From: RGDT01 sp964630925
GTDB taxonomy: Bacteria; Planctomycetota; Planctomycetia; Gemmatales; Gemmataceae
Assembly: GCA_964630925.1 (NCBI GenBank)
Contig: CAZVZK010000055.1
Span: 1-61,256, forward strand
Direction: 5' to 3'
Length of the DNA stretch: 61,256 bases
The position numbers and the translations under genes were made by a program. Below, piece by piece: positions 1 through 9,600 of this stretch. Every line of letters begins with the position of its first letter. Position 1 is the first letter of the stretch. A model generated the notes under the pieces. That model searched no databases. It was not told the origin of the DNA and worked only from the letters and a program-made list of their open reading frames with translations.

Positions 1-2
1 GC

Positions 3-1616
3 CGCCTGCCCGGCGATGCGCCGCCGCCCCCGCCCGCGGGTGGCGTCGGCAGCGACGGCCCCCCGGCGACGGCCCTCAAGCCCGTCGATGAGCGCCAGCC
101 CGTCGAGGCCAGCGTCACCGCCGACAACCCCGCCGGGCGCCAGGAGCCCGCGGTCAGCATCGAGTGGGGCGGCACCCCGGCCGCCAAGGTCGGCCAGGCC
201 GCCGACTACTCGCTCGTCGTCCGCAACATCTGCAACATCCCCGTCCAGCAGGTGATGGTCCGCGTCCGCGTCCCGGCCGGCCTGAGCGTCGAGGGCTGCG
301 AGCCGAAGCACGCCACCGAGGGCGCCATGCTCGTCTGGGACCTCGGCACGCTCACGTCGCGCCAGGAGCGCATGATCTCCATGAAGCTCAAGGCCGACGC
401 CAAGGGCGACCTCACGCCCGTGGCGTGGGTGACGTTCACCGGCTCGACGGCGATGAAGATCCGCGTCCGCGAGCCCAAGCTCACGGTCAAGGTGCAGGCC
501 CCGGAGAAGGCCCTCGTCGGCGACCAGGCCCAGTTCACCCTCACCGTCACCAACCCCGGCGACGGCTCGGCGGACCAGGTCAAGATCCAGGCCCAGCTCA
601 GCGAGGGCCTCGAGCACGCCCGCGGCAACAAGATCGACTTCGAGATCGGCAGCCTGGCGGCGGGCGAGACCCGCTCGGTCGCCCTGCTGTGCGCCACCCG
701 CGCCGGCGGCGTGCAGAAGTGCGACGCCGTCGTCACCGCCGAGGGCGGGCTGACGGCCAAGGAGAGCGGCGCGATGAGCGTCATCATGCCGCGGCTCGAC
801 ATGCAGCTCGTCGGGCCGCGCCTGCGGTACCTCGACCGCAAGGCGATCTACTCGATGAAGGTGACCAACCCCGGAGACGCCGCCGCGACCAACGTCACGG
901 TGTCGCACGTCGTCCCGGCGGGCTTCAAGGTGCTGGCGGCCAGCGACGGCGGGCGGCACGACTACCAGACCCGCACCGTGTCGTGGTTCCTGGGCGAGAT
1001 CGCCCCCGGGGCCGCCCGCGAGGTGAAGGTCGAGGTCCAGGCCCTGGCGGTCGGGGATTACGTCCACAAGGCCAGCGCGGTGGGCGCCCGGGGCCTGAAG
1101 GCGGAGTCCGAGCTGCCGACGAAGATCGAGGGCGTGGCGGCCCTGCTGGTCGAGCTGATCGACCTGGAGGACCCGATCGAGGTGGGCGGCGACACCACCT
1201 ACGAGGTGCGGATCGTCAACACCGGCTCGAAGACCGAGGAGAACATCAAGCTGGTGGCGACGATCCCGGTGAAGATGCAGTTCAAGGCCGCCCAGTGCAA
1301 CGCCCCCGGCGGCGCCCGCTACACGGAGGAGGGCAAGACGGTCATCTTCGAGGCGATCCCGAGGCTGGCCCCGCGTGCCGACGCGACGTACCGGATCCAG
1401 GTGAAGGCCCTCGAGGCCGGCTCGGCGCTGATGAAGATCCACATCACCAGCGCCAACCTGACCGACCCGGTGGTCAAGATGGAGTCCACGCGGATCTACT
1501 CGGACGGCGAGCCCACGCCGTCGAGCCCGCCGGCCCCCATGACGCCCGTCGCCCCCCCCGCCCCGCCCGCCCCGCCCGCCCCGCTCGCGATGCCCGCCCT
1601 GCCCGGCGGCCGTTGA
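3..1616 (+). CDS. DUF11-repeat surface protein, 5' end missing
   Basis: The reading frame is open from the left edge, so the N-terminus and any signal peptide lie outside the window. The visible 537 residues hold about four tandem DUF11/CARDB-like beta-sandwich repeats, recognisable by the recurring pattern VTNPGD..A..V.V...VP.G and closing segments such as IAPGAAREVKVEV. The C-terminus is a Pro/Ala-rich tail (PPAPPAPPAPPAPLAMP). Such repeats are typical of large secreted or outer-surface planctomycete proteins and probably act structurally or in adhesion; no enzyme motif is visible. The gene is followed directly by a strong hairpin. Family call is firm, function is inference. Confidence 0.85.
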   Translation, partial: RLPGDAPPPPPAGGVGSDGPPATALKPVDERQPVEASVTADNPAGRQEPAVSIEWGGTPAAKVGQAADYSLVVRNICNIPVQQVMVRVRVPAGLSVEGCEPKHATEGAMLVWDLGTLTSRQERMISMKLKADAKGDLTPVAWVTFTGSTAMKIRVREPKLTVKVQAPEKALVGDQAQFTLTVTNPGDGSADQVKIQAQLSEGLEHARGNKIDFEIGSLAAGETRSVALLCATRAGGVQKCDAVVTAEGGLTAKESGAMSVIMPRLDMQLVGPRLRYLDRKAIYSMKVTNPGDAAATNVTVSHVVPAGFKVLAASDGGRHDYQTRTVSWFLGEIAPGAAREVKVEVQALAVGDYVHKASAVGARGLKAESELPTKIEGVAALLVELIDLEDPIEVGGDTTYEVRIVNTGSKTEENIKLVATIPVKMQFKAAQCNAPGGARYTEEGKTVIFEAIPRLAPRADATYRIQVKALEAGSALMKIHITSANLTDPVVKMESTRIYSDGEPTPSSPPAPMTPVAPPAPPAPPAPLAMPALPGGR

Positions 1617-1633
1617 TGGAGTTGTAAACACCG

Positions 1634-1667
1634 CAGGCCGGGCGACCCGTGAGGGCCGCCCGGCCTG
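1634..1667 (+). terminator. hairpin after the DUF11 gene
   Basis: An 11-bp perfect GC-rich stem (1634-1644 with 1657-1667) with a 12-nt loop starts 17 bases after the stop codon. There is no T-run, so it may be a weak or factor-dependent terminator, or an mRNA 3' stabiliser. Confidence 0.6.
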
Positions 1668-1700
1668 TCGGCGTTTGGGCGGGACGATGGACGGCGTCGG

Positions 1701-2768
1701 TCAGTTGGAGGGACGATCAACGAGGCTGATGGTTCGGGCCTGGTAGAGGGGGGCGCCCAGGCGGGCCGACCCCCTCTTCGCGATGATCTCCCCCTCGACA
1801 GTGACCAGATCGCCCTCGCGGTAGTTGGCCATTCTGCTGTCGCGGCTGAGGATCACGCTGCCCCCGTTCGCGTCCTCTTCCGAGAGAGGCGCGTAGCGGA
1901 GGACCCAGAGCCCCCCGTCGGCATGCACGAAGTACAGCTGCCCCGTCACCTTGCTGTAGTCCGCGGCGTGGTCGACACGCTTCTCATACCGACGGTCCAA
2001 CTCAAAAGGGTTCTTCACCTCCGTCTCGGTCTTCGCCCCGGCGGGGGTGATCTCCGGCTTGGCCGGGATCGAGCCGAGAGACTTCCCGTCCCTGAGCTTC
2101 TCGGCCGGCTTGGTGTCGGCGGGCTTGATGTCCGCCGGCTTGACGGCGGGGGTCTCGATCACGCGGGCGGGCTGGGCCGGCGTGCCGTGGTAGACGGGTC
2201 CGCCCGGCAGGGGGGCGGCGGCGGGGGCGCCGTGGACCGGGGCGGCGGGGGCGATGGGGGCGGAGTGGATGACGCCGCCGGGCGCGGGGGCGATGACGCC
2301 GGTCTGGCCGCAGCCGCTGTTGCAGCCGCAGTCGGAGCCGCCCTTCTTGCCGCCGAGGCGGAAGCCGGAGCGCAGGCGGTCAAGGAAGCTCGACTTGCCC
2401 TGGCCCGAGCAGGGGTCACAGGCGCCGGCGGTGGGGGCGCAGCCACAGGTGGCCGGCGCCGGCTTGGGGGCGTGGTGGACGACGACGGGGGCGGGGGCAG
2501 GTGCCGGCGTGCACGGGTCGCAGCAGCCGGAGCCGCCCTTGCGGGCGAACATGCCACGCAGCCGGTCGAACAGGCTGGGCCTGCTCGAGCAGCCGCAGTC
2601 GGCCACCGCTCCGCCGCCGATGGCCACGCCGCTGGTGCCGCAGCACCCGGGCGAGGCGGCCACCGGCGCGGACGCCACCGGCGCCGGCACGGGCGCCGCG
2701 GCGGGGGCCGCGGGCGCATTCGTGCCGGCGCTCAGCGCCGTCGCGAGCAGCATCGAGACGACATTCAC
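1701..2768 (-). CDS. secreted Cys-cluster protein with OB-fold-like C-terminus
   Basis: The 355-residue protein starts at a GTG with GGAGG eight bases upstream; longer upstream frames lack an RBS. The N-terminus (VNVVSMLLATALSAGTNA) looks like a signal peptide. The middle is Pro/Ala-rich with Cys clusters (SPGCCGTSG, GSGCCDPCTP, CGCNSGCG) and two F(L)DRLR..F segments that look like an internal repeat. The last ~95 residues are compact and resemble an OB-fold-like domain (GQLYFVHADGGLWVLRYAPL, then YREGDLVTVEGEI). Proteins of this architecture recur in Gemmata-like genomes without a known role. A periplasmic or wall location with disulfides is inferred. Confidence 0.75.
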   Translation of the reverse strand: MNVVSMLLATALSAGTNAPAAPAAAPVPAPVASAPVAASPGCCGTSGVAIGGGAVADCGCSSRPSLFDRLRGMFARKGGSGCCDPCTPAPAPAPVVVHHAPKPAPATCGCAPTAGACDPCSGQGKSSFLDRLRSGFRLGGKKGGSDCGCNSGCGQTGVIAPAPGGVIHSAPIAPAAPVHGAPAAAPLPGGPVYHGTPAQPARVIETPAVKPADIKPADTKPAEKLRDGKSLGSIPAKPEITPAGAKTETEVKNPFELDRRYEKRVDHAADYSKVTGQLYFVHADGGLWVLRYAPLSEEDANGGSVILSRDSRMANYREGDLVTVEGEIIAKRGSARLGAPLYQARTISLVDRPSN

Positions 2769-3048
2769 GGGGTTATCCTCCGTAGGGGTGGGTTCCAGGC
2801 GGACGCGTGGATCGGCCCAGGGGCGCGTTCCTCGCGGTCCGGTCCGGCGATCGCCTACCGCTTTCCTGCGGCCCGCCAATCGGCCCCGTCCATAGGGCAC
2901 GGCGCGGCAGGCCACTGCTCCCTTCCATCGGCAGCCCCGCCTGCCCCGCTCCACCGGGCCGGGCCGATCCGCCCGCATTCTCCACACCCCGCCCCCGCCC
3001 CCGTCGCGCATCCGCCCGCCCTTCCCCCGCCCCCCCATCTTGCCGGGC

Positions 3049-6000
3049 TCACCGCCAGTCTCCGGAGAGGACGAACGCCGCCCACCACGCCGGCGGCGAC
3101 CGCCTGGCTTCGGCCCCCACCTTCTCCGCCGTCAGCCCCGCCCCACGCACGCCGCGCGTGCCGGCGAGCCTCTTCACCCGCTCCTCGACCCAGCCGGGGT
3201 TGCGCAGAACGTCGATCTGCGCCGCCCGCAGCGCCGCCGCCTTGCCCAGTTTCTTGGCCCAGAGGTGGAGGTAGAATCGCTCCATCAGGACGCTCGTGGC
3301 CGCGTCATCCACGGACCACAGCGACGCGCAGACCCCACGGCAGCCGGCGACGGCGAAGGCACGCTGCAGGCCGAGGAGCCCCTCGCCGCCGGCCTCCTGC
3401 CCCAGGCCCGTCTCGCACGCCGACAGCACCACCAGCTCCAGCTTGGGGAGGTCCATCTCGGAGACCTCGAGCGCCGTCAGGATGCCGTCCTCCTGCCCGG
3501 CGTTGGCCCCCGCCAGGACGATCCCGCTGAGGAGCAGGGGGTGCCGGCCGGCCACGCCGCCCCGCCCGAAGTAGTCCCCCGGCGCGGGGTCCAGGGCGCT
3601 GCGGAGCGAGGCGGGGGCGAAGAAGCCGTGCGTCGCCAGGTGGGCGTAGCGGTGCCCCCCGAGGGCCTCGCGGAGCGCCGCCTTCCCCGCCGCCTTGCCC
3701 GACAGCGCCGCCGCCTTCCCCGGGAACAGGCCCTTGACGGCCTCGGCCTCCAGGCCCGTCGCGGGGAGAGCCGCCCACTCGCCCTCGCCGAAGTCCACAC
3801 CGCCGACGGCCAGCAGTGACATCGGCCCGCCCGGCTTGCCCGCCAGCAGGCCTGGCAGCTCCTGGGGCGCCGGCACCACGGCGATGGCGTGGTCCTCGAT
3901 CAGGTAACTGCCCTCCTTCTTGCCCGGCAGGGCCGCCCACGGGACGCGCCCCAGCGGGCCGTCGGGCGACACCGCGGCCAGGGTCGCGCCGGCGAGGGCG
4001 TCGGCGAGCGGCGCCCACAGCAGGCGGCCCGTGGCCGCCGCGAGGCGTGGCGCCGACGCCTGCCCGCGCACCAGGGCGACACGCCACTCGCGGGTCGCCT
4101 CGATGATCGGATCCGCGGGGCCGAGGTCGATCCTGACGGCCGCCCTGCCCTTGCGGGTGACGAAGGCCGACAGGTGGCGGATGAAGCGCGGCCTGCCCTC
4201 ACGGTCCTTGACCCCGACGTGGTTGAAGAAGTGATAATCGATGAGGGCGACTCCCTCCGGCAACGCGGCGGTCAGGGCGGCGGGGGTCACGGACAGGTGG
4301 CCGCGCGCCGCCCGCGCCTCCGCGGACAGCCGCGACAATTCTCCCTGGAGCCTCTCTTGCTCGGCGGTCAGCTCGGCGAGCCGCTCCAGCGGCGGGCGGG
4401 GCGAGCGTGACAGGCCGGCCAGGACGCGCGTCACCCGCTGGAGATCCGCGGCGGATGCCCTGGCCTTGGGGTCGTCGGCCAGCCGTGCGAACAGCCGGCG
4501 CTCCTGCTGCCGCATGAGGATGGCCCCCTTGCGGGCGAGGGCGTGGCCGTAGCCGCCGCCGTCGGGGAGGGAGAGCCGCACGTCGAGGCGGAAGGCCATG
4601 TCGGCCGCCGAGGCGAGCTGCTCGCGTTCGGACTGGATGGCGGCGTGTGAGCGCAGGCGGGCGGAGGTCAGCGTCAGGGCGCGTTCGGACAGTCGGCGTG
4701 CCTCGTCGGCGTCACCGAGGATCAGGTGGACGCCGGCGAGGTTGTTGAGGCCCGTGGCGGTGTCGGGGTGCGCCTCCCCGTGGACGGCCGAGCTGATCCG
4801 CAGGCTCTCGGCGACGAAGGGTAGCGCGGCACGGGCGTCGCCGCGCTCGTAGTGCGCGAAGCCGACGCCCTCCAGGATCAGGGCGTACAGGGGGTGGCGA
4901 TCGCCGGGCGATTCGCGGGCCAGGGCGAGGGCCTCTCGGCGGGCCTTGAGTGACCCCTCGTTGTCGCCCACGGCCCGCAGGAGGCCGGCGATGCCGTTCA
5001 GCGTCGCGGTGCAGGACGGGTGCCGCGGGCCGAGCGCCGCCCTCTTCGCGGCGAGAGCGCGGCGGAGCAGGGGCAGTGCCTCGGCGTGGCGTTTGGCGTC
5101 GTTGTAGGCGAGGGCGAGGTTGCTCATGCTGTTGGCCGTCTCCGGGTGCCCTTCGCCCAGGGTGTCGCGGTGGATGCGGAGGGCGCGTTCGAAGAGCGGG
5201 ATGGCGCCCTCGAGGTCGCCCATCTCCTTGCGCGCGTGGGCGAGGTTGTTCAGGCTCAGGGCGTACAGGCGGTGCTTCTCGCCGAAGGCGGCCTTGCGCA
5301 GGGCGAGGGCCTTCTCGTACAGCGCGAGGGCGGCACGGGTGTCTCCGGCCTGGAGGAGGTGGGCGGCGAGGTTGTTCTGGCTGGTCATCGTCGCGGGGTG
5401 CTTCTCGCCGAACGCCTTGCGGTGGACGGCGAGCGCCTTCTCGAACAGGGCGCGTGCCTCGGCCGGCTCGCCCATCATCTGGTAGAGGACGGCGAGGTTG
5501 TTCTGGCTCTGCGCCGTCTCCGGGTGCCGCTCGCCGAGTGCGGCCCGGCGGAGGGCCAGCGCCTCACGCGCGAGCGGCAGCGCGGCCTTGAAGTCGCCGA
5601 GGTCCTGGCGGATGAGCGCCAGGTTGGCCAGGGCCATCGCGTACTCCGGGTGTGCCCTCCCCTGAGCGGCGGCCCGCGTGTCGAGGGCCTTCTCGTACAG
5701 GGCGAGGGCCTCCTTGAGCTGCCCCATCTCGTGGCGGAGCCGGGCGAGGTTGTTCAGGGCCGCGGCGTACTCCCGGTGCTTCTCGCCGTGGGCGGCCTTG
5801 CACGCGGCCAGGGACGCCTCCAGCAGGAGGAGGGCGCGGCCGTACTCGCCGGTGTCCATGCGGAGCCGGCCCAGGAGGGCGAGGCTCTGCGCGGTGTCGG
5901 CGTGGGCCGGCCCCAGCACGGAATGGCGGACGGCGAGTGCCTCGCGGCAGCCGTCCAGGGCGGCGTTGGGCATCCCCATCTCGTGGCGCAGCGTCGCGAG

Positions 6001-6681
6001 GTTGTGCAGGGCGGCGGCGCGGTCGGGGTGGCGCTCGCCGAGGGCCCCCTTCCGGATGGCGAGGCTGCGCGTGGCCGGCGGGAGGGCCGCCGCGTGGTCG
6101 CCGAGGTTGAAATGGAGCAACGCCAGCGTCGCCAGGTTGAGGGCGATGTAGGGGTGATCCGTGCCGAGGGTGGCCTCCAGGCCGGCGCCGGCCTTCTCGA
6201 TCAGCGGAAGGGCGCGGGCGTACTCGCCGGCCTGCTGGGCCTTCACCCCCTGGTCGCGCAGGGCGTAGGCCTCGGTGAGTCTGGCGTTGTCGGCGGCGCT
6301 CAGGCCGGCGCGGCGTCTCGCGGTGACCCACTCCCACCTCGCGTCGATGGCCTCATGGTCGTCGGGGCCGCGCATCGCCGCGAGCTGGCGCCACATGCGT
6401 TCACGATGTTTGGCGGCCTCGGCGTGGCGGCCGCGTCTCTCCTCCCAGGCCGCCGGCCAGCTCGTCATGGAGTGCGGCAACCGGGCGTCGGGGCCGTACA
6501 GCGCCTCGGCCGCGGCGACGGCCTTGAGGGCGGCGGCGATGGCGGCGTCGTGCTTGCCGGCGTCCCAGGCCTTGCGGGCCTGGAGCATGCGCAGCAGGGC
6601 GGCCTGCCGGAACGGCTCCTGCTCGGCGGGGAGGGGGGCCGGGGCCGCCGCGCCTGCGGCCAGGAGGATCACCGCATGCAT
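3049..6681 (-). CDS. exported TPR-CHAT protease, copy 1
   Basis: A 1210-residue protein. The chosen ATG follows GAGGG by seven bases and lies 10 bases after the stop of the upstream paralogue; the longer frame overlaps that gene. Residues 1-15 (MHAVILLAAGAAAPA) look like a signal peptide. Residues ~30-650 are tetratricopeptide repeats of the NB-ARC/kinesin-light-chain type (LG..HP..A..LNNLA..). The C-terminal ~400 residues are a CHAT caspase-like domain with the His in AHLATHGFF (His1018) and the Cys in VVLSACETGLG (Cys1089), both intact. Known CHAT proteases cleave specific partner proteins sensed through TPRs; the partner here is unknown. Confidence 0.9.
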   Translation of the reverse strand: MHAVILLAAGAAAPAPLPAEQEPFRQAALLRMLQARKAWDAGKHDAAIAAALKAVAAAEALYGPDARLPHSMTSWPAAWEERRGRHAEAAKHRERMWRQLAAMRGPDDHEAIDARWEWVTARRRAGLSAADNARLTEAYALRDQGVKAQQAGEYARALPLIEKAGAGLEATLGTDHPYIALNLATLALLHFNLGDHAAALPPATRSLAIRKGALGERHPDRAAALHNLATLRHEMGMPNAALDGCREALAVRHSVLGPAHADTAQSLALLGRLRMDTGEYGRALLLLEASLAACKAAHGEKHREYAAALNNLARLRHEMGQLKEALALYEKALDTRAAAQGRAHPEYAMALANLALIRQDLGDFKAALPLAREALALRRAALGERHPETAQSQNNLAVLYQMMGEPAEARALFEKALAVHRKAFGEKHPATMTSQNNLAAHLLQAGDTRAALALYEKALALRKAAFGEKHRLYALSLNNLAHARKEMGDLEGAIPLFERALRIHRDTLGEGHPETANSMSNLALAYNDAKRHAEALPLLRRALAAKRAALGPRHPSCTATLNGIAGLLRAVGDNEGSLKARREALALARESPGDRHPLYALILEGVGFAHYERGDARAALPFVAESLRISSAVHGEAHPDTATGLNNLAGVHLILGDADEARRLSERALTLTSARLRSHAAIQSEREQLASAADMAFRLDVRLSLPDGGGYGHALARKGAILMRQQERRLFARLADDPKARASAADLQRVTRVLAGLSRSPRPPLERLAELTAEQERLQGELSRLSAEARAARGHLSVTPAALTAALPEGVALIDYHFFNHVGVKDREGRPRFIRHLSAFVTRKGRAAVRIDLGPADPIIEATREWRVALVRGQASAPRLAAATGRLLWAPLADALAGATLAAVSPDGPLGRVPWAALPGKKEGSYLIEDHAIAVVPAPQELPGLLAGKPGGPMSLLAVGGVDFGEGEWAALPATGLEAEAVKGLFPGKAAALSGKAAGKAALREALGGHRYAHLATHGFFAPASLRSALDPAPGDYFGRGGVAGRHPLLLSGIVLAGANAGQEDGILTALEVSEMDLPKLELVVLSACETGLGQEAGGEGLLGLQRAFAVAGCRGVCASLWSVDDAATSVLMERFYLHLWAKKLGKAAALRAAQIDVLRNPGWVEERVKRLAGTRGVRGAGLTAEKVGAEARRSPPAWWAAFVLSGDWR

Positions 6682-6691
6682 CACTTCGCCC

Positions 6692-9600
6692 TCAACGCCA
6701 GTCCCCTGAGAGGACGAACGCCGCCCAGTAGTACGGGGGCACGCGTGCGCCCTTGGCCATCTCCTTGATGGCCTCCGGCTTGAGCCCCACGCCACGGAGA
6801 GCCCCGCCCTCGGCCTTGCCGTTGAGCAGCGCCACCTGGGCCCGGCGCAGCGCCTCGGCGAGGGGGACGGCACCCTTCGCGCCCCAGGCGTGCGCGTAGA
6901 AGTCGCCCATCAGGGCCTGCGTCGCCTTGTCATCGACGGACCACAGCGACGCCACCACCGAGCGTGCCCCGGCGACGGCGAAGGCGCGTTGCAGCCCCAG
7001 CACGCCCTCGCCGGCGGCCTCCTTGCCCAGGCCCGTCTCACACGCGCTGAGGACCGCCAGATCCAGTTTGGAGAGGTCCATCTCGGAGACCTCTAACGCC
7101 GTCAGGATGCCGTCCTCCTCGCCCGCCTTCGGCTCGTTGTTGGCCCCGGCAAACGCCAGGCCGGACAGGAGCAAGGGGTGCCAGCCCGTGAGGTCGTCTC
7201 TCGCGAACAACCCGGCATTCTGGGCGCCCAGCGCGTTCCTGGCCGAGTCGGGCGCGAAGAATCCGTGGGTCGCCAGGTGGGCGAATCGGACGGAGGCAAG
7301 GGCCTTGCGCACCGCCGGCCTGGTGGCCTCGCCTTTCGAGAGGCCCGTCACCTCACCGCCCTTGAAGTGGGCGGCGAAGGCGCGGCGCACGGAGGCGGCC
7401 TCGGCGGCGGCCGCCGGCAGCGGTGTCCAGGAGCGGCTCACGCCCAATGGCGCGGGCCGGCCCTCGCCGGCCTCGGCCACGCCGGCGTCGTAATCGACGC
7501 CCCCGACGCACAGCAGCGAGGGGGCGGCCCGGCCCGCCTTGCCGGCGAGCAGGGCCGGCAACATGGACGGCACCGGGACGACGCCCAGGGCCACATCCTC
7601 GATGAGGTAGGTGCCCTCCATCGCCCCCGGCAGGGCCGCGAACGGCACCGTGGCGAGGGCGCCGTCGGGGGAGACGAGGACCACCCTGGCGGCGCCGAGG
7701 TGCTTCTGCAAAGGCGACCACACGAGGGCCTTGAGCGCCGCGCCGCCCCCCGCCCTGCCGGCCACGATGTGGGCGCGCCAGGCGAGGACGGCGGCGTCCA
7801 CCGGCCCGACGGGGCCGAGGTCCACGCGTGCGACGGCCTCGCCCTTGCGCAGGACGAAGGCGGTCAGGCGGCGCTCGTCCACGGGGCGGCCGTCCTTGTC
7901 GAGCAGGCCGGCCTGCCAGTGGACGACGTAATCGACCAGGGCGGCCCCTCCGGGGATGGCGGCGGACAACGAGGCGGAGGTCAGCCTGGCCTCGTCGCGT
8001 GCGTCGCGGGCCTCGGCCGAGAGGCGGAACAGCGCCGCCTGGAGGGCCTCCTGCTCCGTGGTGAGCGTCCCCAGGCGCAGGCCCGGCCTCGGCGCGGCGG
8101 AGAGGGCGGCTAACTCGAGCGTGACCTGACGCAGCCTCTCGGCGGCGTCGCGCGTGGCCGGGCTGGCGGCGAGGCGGGCGTGCAGGCGGCGCTGCCGCTG
8201 CCGGAGCAGGACGGCGCCCTTCCAGGCGAGCAGGTGGGCATGGGCGGCCGCGTCGGGGAGGGAGAGCCGCAGGTCGAGCTGGTGGCGGAAGGCGGCGGCC
8301 GCCGCGAGCTGCTGGCGGTCGGACTGGATGCCGGCCTCGGACCGGAGGCGGGCCTCGGTGATCTCCAGGGCTTGCTCCGAGAGGCGCCGCGCCCCGGCGT
8401 GGTCCTTCAGCGCGAGCCGGACACGGCCGAGCATGTGGAGGGCGTCGGCGTACCGGTAGTGGTTCTCGCCGAGGGACTTGCCCGTGTCCTCCGCCACCCT
8501 CTCGTAGAGGGGGACGGCGGCCCTGTGGGCGCCCATCGTGTGGTGGAGCGCCGCGAGGTTGGCCAGGCAGGCGGAGTGGTGGTGGTGCCCCTCCCCCACC
8601 GCCGCCTTGTGGATCGCCAGCGCCCTGGTGAAGAGGGGCAGGGCCGCCTCGTACCGGCGCTGGCGCGTGAGCAGCAAGGCGAGGTCGTTGAGGCCGTTGG
8701 CGTACTGCGTGGTCTTCTCCCCCGAGGCGGCCTTCCACAGCGCCAGGGCCTTCTTGTACCCGGCGAGGGCTTCCCCGTCGTGCCCGAGCCGCCGATGGAG
8801 GCCGGCGAGGTTGCTCAGCGCGAGGGCGTACTCCGGGTGCCGCTCGCCCTGCGTCCATTTGCGTATCTCGACAGCCCTTAACTGGAGGGGGAGCGCCGCC
8901 CTGTCGTCGCCCATCGCCTTGTGGAGCTGGGCGAGGTTGTTGAGGCTGGAGGCGTAGTCCGGGTGGCGCTCGCCGAGGGCGGCCCTGACCACCTCCGCGG
9001 CCTTCTTCAGCAGCGGCAACGCGGCCCGGTGGTCGCCCATTTCGATGTGGAGGCCGGCGAGGTTGTTGAGGCCGGCCGCGTAGTCCCTGTGCCGCTCCCC
9101 CAGCAGCTCCCTCGTGAGTGCCAACGATTGCTTCAACGGGGCGAGAGCGGCCTGGTAGTCCCCCCTCAGGTGGTGGACCACGGCGATGGCGTGGAGGCAG
9201 GCCGCGTGGAAGTTGTGCCTCTCCCCGACGATGTCGGCGTGGATGGCCATCGCCTTCTGGAACAGCAGCAGGGCCGCCCCGAGGTCACCGGCGGATTGCT
9301 GGAGCGTGGCGAGGGCGTGCAGGCTCGCGGCGTACTCGACGCTCCGCTCCCCCCGGACCTCCCGGCGGATGGCGAGCGCCTGGCGCAACAGTCGGGAGGC
9401 GGCCTGGATGTCGCCCAGCGCCCTGTGCTGCAAGGCGAGGTTGTTGAGGGTCAGGGCGGTGTCGGGGTGCCGCTCCCCCAGGACCTCCTTGCGCAGGGCC
9501 AGCGCCTTGCGGAGGATCGGGACGGCCCCCTCGACATCCCCCGTGGCCGCCGTCAGCAGGCCCAGGTCATTCAGGGCCTCGGTGTAGTCAGGGTGCCTCT

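Noticed and set aside
1923..3530. A 535-codon open frame on the plus strand
   Set aside because: It runs antisense through the Cys-cluster gene and the CHAT gene, has low-complexity Gly/Ala/Arg composition and no RBS. High-GC shadow.
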